Shown here: one piece after another, positions 8,203 through 15,791 of the stretch
Layout of the letters: each line of letters starts with the position of its first letter
Numbering within the stretch: position 1 is the first letter of the stretch
Origin: Roseovarius albus
Lineage (GTDB): Bacteria; Pseudomonadota; Alphaproteobacteria; Rhodobacterales; Rhodobacteraceae
DNA: 64,000 nt
Assembly: GCF_900172335.1 (NCBI RefSeq)
Contig: NZ_FWFX01000017.1
Coordinates: 20,416 to 84,415, forward strand
Direction: 5' to 3'
Position numbers and translations under genes: made by a program
The notes under the pieces: model-generated
Told to the model about the DNA's origin: nothing
Database searches by the model: none
What the model saw: only the letters and a program-made list of their open reading frames with translations

Positions 8203-10287
8203 TTGGTTATTATTTTGGCCTTTTCGATAACTCTCGTTCCTGTGGCAATTTCGGCCCTTCGAAGCTTCGTAACCTTACGACGCCGAGTCGTTGAGATTCG
8301 GTATCTTCGGCACCTCGATGACCCCCTTCCGATTCTATTACCTGCGCCGTCAGAGCAAATTCTCTTTGACGAGGTGAACGACCCAATCAGAATGAAGGAC
8401 GCTTTTTCCGTCGACCCCGTTTATCGAGCCGCACTTGATGCTAGAGGGTTGACCAGTCAGTTCGACGCATTTCTTCAAAAAAAAGATGCCAACACTGGAG
8501 AGGAACTCGAGCTTGAGCGCAGCCAGGACATGTTTTGGCGGTTCATGGCGCTATTCTATCAGATCGGTGGGCTGGCTGACCGATCGTCGAGCTCTGACAT
8601 CGAAATCGACGAGGCGGGAATAGACTATTTCCTCGTTCGGTCCTCAGTTGAAACAGGCCAGCCGCAAGGAGTCAAAATCCTGCGGGCAGTCGCGGAAACT
8701 CTGGTTGATTTTCTCGGTAACAATGCCGGTGTTTTTCTTGCGAATTCGTCCTACAAACTAGTTATATCGACAATTCTGCGTGAGTTTGCTGCTCGATCAA
8801 ACCTGGAAACTGACAGTTCGGTCCGTTTGCTGAAAACTCTTATGGGCACTGTTGCCGTTGCTGCGGCTGATCACGGCAAAGAGATATCTGAACACCCTGC
8901 GGCAACGGTTCTGTTCAATTCGCTCGGACGTGTTCGCGACAGTCATGGTGAAGACTTCGTCGCCCGCATTATTACGCATACCGGATTTACGTCCGTCGTT
9001 TCGGACTGGCTGGCCGATCTGGCCACCGACCCTTTGATGGTCGATCTTGTGGCCGATCTGCGCGGGCTCGACGATGGAACCTACGACCCGACAGACCCAA
9101 CGACGCTTCCTGCAAATCTGCAGATGGTTCTGGGCGCGTTGACAAATACGGTTACCGTGATCGGAGACCATATCGGCTCTCGCGATCCGCTGGATCGTGA
9201 AGACAGGTTCCGCGCCGTATTCGCGGCGGCGCTGACAGGGCTGAGCAGGAACTCGACCGCCCTGCTACATCAGGAATTTGACGGCGATCGGTTCATGGGG
9301 TCGCTGCTGGAGGCAGTGATTTCCACAATCGGAAGGACGGGCGCAATTCAGAATAACGATCTGATTGCGCCCCTATTCCTTGGTCTGTTGGATAACCTGT
9401 CCAATGTGGTGGCTAATCTGGGCCAGGACCGGACCCTGTCCCGTGCCGAAGAAATCCTCGAGGATTTTGCGGAACGGATCACCTCTGATGGTCTGCAGCA
9501 AACCCTTGCACAGGTCGAAAATCTGATCGGCGAGAAAGGCGCCCGTTTGCTGATTGCAGAGGTTTTTGCCGCTGCGCGTGCACGCGGGGACATTGGCGCG
9601 GACGGCGATATCGAGCGTCTTCACGACATTGCGGAGCTCATGTTTGACGAAATCCCCGGCCTGCTGACGCACGGATTGGACAAGGACGAAGTACTGCGCC
9701 TTGTCAGTCGTGCTATGGCGCAAGTATCCCGTGAGGACACAGCCGACCGGTCGCTGATCATCAACCTTTTACCCTCGCTGGCCGACCTGATAGAGGGTCT
9801 GAGCACGACCCGGGGTCACGTGGATGCCGGGACGATAGAAGCGATTTACGCGGTTCTTCTTGCCCGGTTCGAAACGGATGCGCCTGTCTGGCAAGACTTA
9901 CAAGATGCCGAGCTTGCGCAAACGCTAATCGATACTGTTCGGGTGGTCTTGACGAGCGACGTGGTGCCGCCGCGCATTCCGACCGCGATTCTGGTGCAAA
10001 TCGCCGAAGTGATGCTGAGCAAGCTCTCGTCTCATGGGATCACCCTCGGTGAGGTCGCGGGCGTGGCTGACGATCCGGCACAGCATTTGCGGGACCTGAC
10101 CGCTTCGGTGCTGAATCAGGCTGTACGGTCGGCGTTCGAACAATTGGGCCGCAACGCCGGCGGCAACGACATGCCCATCATCATCGATCGCCTGCTCGGA
10201 CGCTCACTGGCCGGAGATACTCCGGCACCGCTGGCGGATGCGGAACTTGCCGATGCAGTACAGGCAATCATGGGGGATCTTGGTTAG
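8203..10287 (+). CDS. Large unrecognised protein with N-terminal membrane anchor
   Basis: This 694-residue protein starts with a hydrophobic segment (residues 2-20) followed by basic residues, so it is probably anchored in the inner membrane. The rest is almost wholly alpha-helical and acidic, with many LLG, IAEV and ADL helices, and no recognised catalytic motif. The start is TTG at 8203, with a stop codon 24 bp upstream. Because an IS110 remnant lies immediately before it, the true N-terminus or promoter may have been lost. It is 11 bp ahead of a lipoprotein gene and heads a four-gene cluster that ends in a peptidoglycan hydrolase. Confidence 0.6.
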   Translation: MVIILAFSITLVPVAISALRSFVTLRRRVVEIRYLRHLDDPLPILLPAPSEQILFDEVNDPIRMKDAFSVDPVYRAALDARGLTSQFDAFLQKKDANTGEELELERSQDMFWRFMALFYQIGGLADRSSSSDIEIDEAGIDYFLVRSSVETGQPQGVKILRAVAETLVDFLGNNAGVFLANSSYKLVISTILREFAARSNLETDSSVRLLKTLMGTVAVAAADHGKEISEHPAATVLFNSLGRVRDSHGEDFVARIITHTGFTSVVSDWLADLATDPLMVDLVADLRGLDDGTYDPTDPTTLPANLQMVLGALTNTVTVIGDHIGSRDPLDREDRFRAVFAAALTGLSRNSTALLHQEFDGDRFMGSLLEAVISTIGRTGAIQNNDLIAPLFLGLLDNLSNVVANLGQDRTLSRAEEILEDFAERITSDGLQQTLAQVENLIGEKGARLLIAEVFAAARARGDIGADGDIERLHDIAELMFDEIPGLLTHGLDKDEVLRLVSRAMAQVSREDTADRSLIINLLPSLADLIEGLSTTRGHVDAGTIEAIYAVLLARFETDAPVWQDLQDAELAQTLIDTVRVVLTSDVVPPRIPTAILVQIAEVMLSKLSSHGITLGEVAGVADDPAQHLRDLTASVLNQAVRSAFEQLGRNAGGNDMPIIIDRLLGRSLAGDTPAPLADAELADAVQAIMGDLG

Positions 10288-10298
10288 GGAGGGAGACG

Positions 10299-11105
10299 AT
10301 GCTTCGGACTATCATCATGTTGTTGGGTGTTGTTGTGCTGGCCGCCTGCCCCGGTCCTGTTCCGGATCAGGCGGACCGCGCGCGCATTACGCAGGTGCAG
10401 GAAACGTATGACAGTGAATTCCGCACCGCGGTTTCCACGCAGGAACTCGATGTCAAGCCCGGGAGTTTCCCCAAGACACTAAAGTTGATCCAGAACGGTG
10501 CCGAAAACGAACAGGTCGACAGCTTTTATACGCTGATTGAGGGCCTGATTTTCCTTCAAACCGGTCAACTGGGGCTGGCACAGGCCGTTGCACCCGAGAT
10601 CACGGGGTCTACCAACAAACTCGCAACCGACGGCATCGCCTCACGAAATGTTGTGCTGGCCAGAAACTATGCGGATCTTGTCGGTACGCGCGCTGATGTT
10701 GATACGTTGCGCAGTCTAGACCGCAACACGCTCGAGCAGCACACGCAGCGCGTTGCAATCGTCAAAGATATCGAAGCCAGAACTGCAAAGGTTACACGAA
10801 ATTTATGTCGCCTCGGCGAGGCAGACGACGGCGCGGCTTTCGTTGCAGCGTACCAGGCAACCAGCCTGCTGGAAGCGGACAATGCCATGTCGCGCGCATG
10901 TGTGCCGGATATAACCGATGCCGAGGCATGCGGCCGTTTCCTCGGGCAGCGCCCACAGTTGAACGAGGCCCGCGATTTGATGGCTGCGTTTTCCGGCGAT
11001 GCCGCCGAAGCCTCACAGATCGCGCAAACCCGCCGCAAGATTGAACAGGATATGAGCCAACGGGCCGGAGGCGCAGCTTTGCCGCCTCCGACCGATCCGT
11101 GCTGA
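10299..11105 (+). CDS. Putative lipoprotein of unknown function
   Basis: This 268-residue protein has a typical lipoprotein signal: a hydrophobic stretch and the lipobox LAAC with Cys at residue 17. The mature part is helical and contains several Cys residues in its second half (TRNLCRLGE, SRACVPD, EACGRF, and the final PC), which could form disulfides in the periplasm. I do not recognise a family. A strong ribosome site (GGGAGG) precedes the ATG. It stands between a membrane-anchored protein and a polytopic one, so it may be the periplasmic or outer-membrane part of the same complex. Confidence 0.7.
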   Translation: MLRTIIMLLGVVVLAACPGPVPDQADRARITQVQETYDSEFRTAVSTQELDVKPGSFPKTLKLIQNGAENEQVDSFYTLIEGLIFLQTGQLGLAQAVAPEITGSTNKLATDGIASRNVVLARNYADLVGTRADVDTLRSLDRNTLEQHTQRVAIVKDIEARTAKVTRNLCRLGEADDGAAFVAAYQATSLLEADNAMSRACVPDITDAEACGRFLGQRPQLNEARDLMAAFSGDAAEASQIAQTRRKIEQDMSQRAGGAALPPPTDPC

Positions 11106-11145
11106 GCGAACACCGGCGGTAGCCGGACAAAGGATAGGACACACC

Positions 11146-13176
11146 ATGCACACGCAAGCCGAGCTCAAAGAACAGATGTTCCAGCAAGCGCTGACGATGG
11201 TGGAATTCATCGTCGAGCGCGGCATCGAACGTGAATTGCCCGAGCCAGGCTTGATGGCGCTGCTCGATTTGCCGGAAGAGGACCGCGCAGAAATTCCGCT
11301 GGCCGACATTTTGCGGCTGAATCAGGCCCTGTCCGAGGTGGTGGCTCCGACCCTGCCGGAAACCATTCAGAAGATGGAGAAATGGAAGAACAACAAGAAG
11401 TATTGGATTCTGACACGTGTGGCACCGCTTCCGTCAATCGCCATTCTGATAGGGTTGACGATGTTCTTGCTGCTGGCGGTCGGATTTGGACTATCCCAGC
11501 ACAGTTACCGTCCGCTGCCGGATAGTTATATCCAGGCAGCCAACAAGGTTTACAATGACGGTGCAACCGTTGCCCCGAACGCGCATCCCATTCAGAACGA
11601 CGACGTTTCGGAATTCGGTGGATCAGAAGCTGACGCTTCGGGCGCCGACACGGACTCAGTGCCCTATTTCCAGCCTGTCATTAGATATCTGCAAGGCAGA
11701 TGCCGGTTCAGCGACGAACAGCTTACAGCGTCAGATCAAAATCTTAGCAACGAGAACGACAAAGTCAAAATCGATACTACGCTGCACAAAATGCGCTCGG
11801 AATGCAAGGATTTACGCTTGCCGCTGATGTTGCGTATATACCTGTTTTTTGGCGCGCTCGGAATGCTGGGGGCGGCGTATTCATCAATCTACGATAGCTT
11901 CACATATGTCCGCGAAGGTCGCTATGACATGCGTCTGGCATCTACCTATTTCGTTCGCATCCTGCTTGGTGGCTTTTCTGGAGTTTTGTTGGCCGAACCT
12001 CTGAGCGCGTTTCTGGAACAAGGTGTGATCTCGTCGATTTTACTGGCATTCCTCGGCGGCTTCTCGGCCCAGCTTGTCTATGATCTGCTCACCAAGCTAG
12101 TGGATTCCGTGGGTAACATGTTCAGGGCCGATCGGCGCAAGGAAATGCAGGCCGCCCTTGCGCAAGCCGAGGTGAATGCGCGTGTCGTGGGCAGGAAGGA
12201 AGTAGCGGCAATACAAGGCAATCTGGCCCAAGCGTTTGAAGAAGCGCAAAACGAGCCCAACCCGGAGGCGAAGGCCAACAAGATGCAGTCTGCAGTTCTG
12301 CAGGTTCTTTCGGGCGCGGGCTCGAAGACGTCATCGAAGGATGCAAAGAGCACCGCCGAGCAGCTACCCACAAAAATCAAGGATATGACGCTCTTACTGG
12401 ACATCAGCGTGAAAGCTGCCGAAATCCTTCCCAGCGAGTTTAAAAAAGCAGGCACTGCGGCAAGGCAGGCCAGCGACCTTTTGAACGCCGCACATCGAAC
12501 GTTTGAGGAAGCGGATACACCCACTAGCCGCGCATCGGTACACACCGCGCTGACAAAGGCCCTTGCCGCGAACATCGCACCCAAGATGATAACCGATGGC
12601 ATAAAATCACTTGGCACCGTTCTGGCCGGCGACGACTTGAGCACAGTCGCCAAAACCGCATTGGCGGTCAGCTCGAGTTTAAATGCCGGGCAGATGGCAC
12701 GCTGGCGCTATGTAGCCTACGGCGCAAAGGGTGCGGATATCAGCCTGTTGGAAAACCTTGATGCCGAAGACATCGAAGCGGGGCTTTCAACAACGTCAGG
12801 CGCCGAACTCAATTTGGCCGAGTTGCTGAGCCAATTGCGCGCCGGTGAAGGTGAAGCGTTTTTTGCGGATCACGCAGGGTCTTTCACCAGCCGTGACGAT
12901 TTTGGTCAACTGATTGCCGGTTGGTTGGACGTTACCGCCCGTGAGGCGCTCCAATCAGAACTTGCCGGGATTCTGGAGCGGCCCGGAGATGGGCGCCTGT
13001 CCCCGCAGGCCCTTATGTCCGCCCTTGAAAAGGTGGCAGGTGATTCCTCTGCCCGTGGTGGACTTCAGATGTTCGAAATTCTCGGCGCTGCAACCAGCGA
13101 ATGCGAAGATCCCAAGGCGGCGCTGGCCCGACTTTTGACCATGGCGGAGAACTTCCTACATCAGGGGGTAGTATGA
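11146..13176 (+). CDS. Polytopic membrane protein with large cytoplasmic helical domain
   Basis: This 676-residue protein has an N-terminal cytoplasmic helical part, one membrane segment near residue 100, and a soluble loop. A group of about three segments follows around residues 225-310, and then a long helical, Ala/Lys-rich C-terminal region. The loop between the first and later segments, with a Cys pair, would face the periplasm. I know no family for it. The stop codon overlaps the start of the peptidoglycan hydrolase gene (ATGATGA), showing tight coupling. The topology suggests the membrane scaffold of the cluster. Confidence 0.65.
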   Translation: MHTQAELKEQMFQQALTMVEFIVERGIERELPEPGLMALLDLPEEDRAEIPLADILRLNQALSEVVAPTLPETIQKMEKWKNNKKYWILTRVAPLPSIAILIGLTMFLLLAVGFGLSQHSYRPLPDSYIQAANKVYNDGATVAPNAHPIQNDDVSEFGGSEADASGADTDSVPYFQPVIRYLQGRCRFSDEQLTASDQNLSNENDKVKIDTTLHKMRSECKDLRLPLMLRIYLFFGALGMLGAAYSSIYDSFTYVREGRYDMRLASTYFVRILLGGFSGVLLAEPLSAFLEQGVISSILLAFLGGFSAQLVYDLLTKLVDSVGNMFRADRRKEMQAALAQAEVNARVVGRKEVAAIQGNLAQAFEEAQNEPNPEAKANKMQSAVLQVLSGAGSKTSSKDAKSTAEQLPTKIKDMTLLLDISVKAAEILPSEFKKAGTAARQASDLLNAAHRTFEEADTPTSRASVHTALTKALAANIAPKMITDGIKSLGTVLAGDDLSTVAKTALAVSSSLNAGQMARWRYVAYGAKGADISLLENLDAEDIEAGLSTTSGAELNLAELLSQLRAGEGEAFFADHAGSFTSRDDFGQLIAGWLDVTAREALQSELAGILERPGDGRLSPQALMSALEKVAGDSSARGGLQMFEILGAATSECEDPKAALARLLTMAENFLHQGVV

Positions 13177-15185
13177 TGAACGGGAAATTTAGTCGGAACC
13201 TGAAATACATCTTGCCGATGATGCAGGGCATCGATGTTCACGCGATTCAGACGGCGTTAATGCGCAAGGGAATCCTGCACCTTTCTGACGTTGACGGGTT
13301 GTTCGGTCCGGGAACCGAACGGGTCGTGAAACATTTTCAACGGCAGCGGGGTTTGGACCCGGATGGTATCGTGGGGAAAATCACTTTCGCTGCGCTTGAA
13401 GCCTCCGTCCCCCCTGCACAACAGCCGGGAGCGGAAACTGGCAGCACGACGCCTACCGCCGCGCATCGTGCCGTGCCTGCTAGTTGGATGCCCAAAGCCA
13501 GGATGAACAAGATCATATTGCACTGGACGGCCGGATCACATGAGCCAAATAGCCTGGACAAAAAGCACTATCACATTCTGATCGACGGAGACGGAGAGCT
13601 GCATCGCGGCAACCACGCGATCAGCGCAAACGTACCGCCCCTGCGCAGCAAATCCTATGCCGCACACACCTTGAATTGTAACAGCCACTCGATCGGCGTG
13701 TCCTTGTGTGCGATGGGCGGAGATGTTCGCGAAAGCCCGTTTCGTCCCGGCCCCTTCCCAATCACAAGTGTGCAGTGGTCCACACTTGCGCAGGTCGCTG
13801 CCGAGTTGTGCTTGCGCTATGACATTCCGGTCAGCCGCAAAACCGTGCTGGGACATGGAGAGGTGCAGAAAAACCTGAACATAAAACAAAAAGGGAAGTG
13901 GGACCCTCTTGCCTTGCCCTGGGATCCTGACCGGCCGTACTCTGAAATCGGCGATCAGATGCGCGAAATGGTAGCGGATAATCTGGATGCCCTGAAAACC
14001 CCCAAACCCGTCGTCGATGATACCAACGAAGTCGAAGAGCCACCAACTGAGGTCATTACGTTAGACGGAACCGAGCTTGAAGGCGCTGCTATGGACGGCC
14101 GGACATGGATCAAACTGTCCGACCTTGCCGTCGAACGGAAATGGCCGGACTATTTCGTTAATCTCGATGAAGACATAGCGACGATCACCGAACCATCACT
14201 TCGGTTCGAAGTCCTGAGAACGGCGGATGAAGGTGGTGCCGAAGTGATTTGGGTCGAAGCTGCTGACGTCAGTGAACGTCTTGGGTTGGCGATGCACGAA
14301 GCTGCGGATGGCAGCATCCATCTGAATTCAGTTGCGCAGGAGCAGGCCACCAAAACGGTGATTGTCAGGCGTGGACAGGTCCCGACACAGATTGCCCGGA
14401 TTCATCTTGGCGATGCCAGCAGATGGAAGGAACTGCGGACCAAAGATGGTCAGTTTTTGAACGAGCAGGTTGCCCGGCGTCTGCGAGTCGGACAGGTTCT
14501 GTTGTTGCCCGACGACAGTGAGACTGCAGGAGGCACTACACAACCCCAAAGCACCGGAACACCGTTGTCCAAAAAGGAAATCGGCGAGATCGCCAACAAG
14601 ATAGCGAAGCTGGAAGGCGGTGGCGCGTCAATGCAGCAGAAGCGTCGTGTCGCGGTGGACGCTATTTTGGCTGCCTGCGTCAAAAACAATGTTAATGACC
14701 TTTCGCATCAGGCCTATATTCTGGCGACGGCGTATCATGAAACCAATCTCGGTCAATTCATGGAAGAATTGTGGGGCCCGACCGCTGCGCAGCGCGGCTA
14801 TGAAGGGCGCAGCGACCTTGGCAATTCGCAGAAGGGCGACGGGTTCAGATACCGCGGCCGAGGGTTCGTCCAAATCACCGGCCGCCACAACTATACTAAG
14901 TACGGAAAGCTCTTCAAAAGGGACTTCGTGAACAAGCCCGAGATGGTGGAGACGCCTATGATCGCGGCGGAAATACTTGTCCGAGGGATGAGCGAAATTG
15001 GTTTCACAGGGCGCGGATTGCTTGCGGATTTGGGACTAGATGGCGATTTTGATTGGTTCAATGCGCGGGGTCTGATTAATGGTGACAGGAACCACGGGGG
15101 AGACAAAAGATACTCAGGGCTGAAGAAGGGTGAAGGAATTGCCCGGAAAGCCCGGCAATATCGCGACATCATCGCCACGGCTTAG
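13173..15185 (+). CDS. Modular peptidoglycan hydrolase: PG-binding, amidase_2 and GH19-like domains
   Basis: This 670-residue protein has a peptidoglycan-binding domain (about 20-75). An N-acetylmuramoyl-L-alanine amidase of the amidase_2/PGRP type follows, with HWTAG (H117) and LGHGEV (H228). Then come a linker, a LysM-like stretch (about 390-440) and a GH19 chitinase/lysozyme-like domain with YHET (E523) and YRGRGF (560-565). It could cut both the peptide and the glycan part of the wall. The chosen ATG overlaps the previous stop. No signal peptide is visible, so export would need the neighbouring proteins or lysis. The domain make-up is phage-endolysin-like, but no other phage genes are near. 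Confidence 0.8.
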   Translation: MMNGKFSRNLKYILPMMQGIDVHAIQTALMRKGILHLSDVDGLFGPGTERVVKHFQRQRGLDPDGIVGKITFAALEASVPPAQQPGAETGSTTPTAAHRAVPASWMPKARMNKIILHWTAGSHEPNSLDKKHYHILIDGDGELHRGNHAISANVPPLRSKSYAAHTLNCNSHSIGVSLCAMGGDVRESPFRPGPFPITSVQWSTLAQVAAELCLRYDIPVSRKTVLGHGEVQKNLNIKQKGKWDPLALPWDPDRPYSEIGDQMREMVADNLDALKTPKPVVDDTNEVEEPPTEVITLDGTELEGAAMDGRTWIKLSDLAVERKWPDYFVNLDEDIATITEPSLRFEVLRTADEGGAEVIWVEAADVSERLGLAMHEAADGSIHLNSVAQEQATKTVIVRRGQVPTQIARIHLGDASRWKELRTKDGQFLNEQVARRLRVGQVLLLPDDSETAGGTTQPQSTGTPLSKKEIGEIANKIAKLEGGGASMQQKRRVAVDAILAACVKNNVNDLSHQAYILATAYHETNLGQFMEELWGPTAAQRGYEGRSDLGNSQKGDGFRYRGRGFVQITGRHNYTKYGKLFKRDFVNKPEMVETPMIAAEILVRGMSEIGFTGRGLLADLGLDGDFDWFNARGLINGDRNHGGDKRYSGLKKGEGIARKARQYRDIIATA

Positions 15186-15791
15186 GCGTCCGTCAGATCA
15201 CATCAAGACTAACGCGTTTTGACTGAAGGCTCTGTTGCAGACTTTGAATTTGGATTGACGAGAGAGCCTGTGTCGGTGCCTGTTGCTGAAACAACGAGAA
15301 AGGATCAATCAAAAGACCATCGAAACACGGCGCTTGCTTCACCGCAAATCCGCCGCACAATTAAACCAACCAGATGAGCCAGGTCCTCTCTTAGATTAGG
15401 CTACCCGAAGGCCCAAAATCCATGACGGGGGACAAAAGTAAATCAATATCAGTGACGGCCCGGAGCTGCCTTTCGCCGGTCGGTCAATGTGCTGCGGTCG
15501 CAGCCCGCTTTGCGGTCATTCGCTGCAAGCGCAAGATATAGACGGGATCGAACCCACAGTCTGCGGGACAAAGCTGCCGGTTACCGCATCTCCGATCAAT
15601 GCCCGCGATCAGAAGACAGAAATTAACCTCTCTTGTTAAAATTGATATGTGCATAGGTCGTCTTCTCGTATTTGATCTATCCTGCCAGCCAGTCGCGCGC
15701 TTCATCACGTGTACCATGCGGCGGCGCGTAATTTGATTTTTGCCCGGCATACGAGTATCCTGATCAAATATTATCTTAAAACGAAATTTCC
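15186..15791. other. Intergenic region with a possible IS6-type end and a dispersed repeat
   Basis: No gene is supported in these 600 bp. At 15228 the sequence GGCTCTGTTGCA matches the first 12 bases of IS6/IS6100-type terminal repeats, but no transposase or matching right end is visible. A second copy of a 19-bp repeat lies at 15490-15508 on the reverse strand. Confidence 0.35.

Noticed and set aside
12078..12653. 191-codon reverse frame
   Set aside because: It is the mirror of the helical tail of the membrane protein at 11146, and the Ala/Ser-rich composition is what an antisense frame gives.
15484..15750. 88-codon reverse frame
   Set aside because: It covers a dispersed non-coding repeat and has unbalanced composition.
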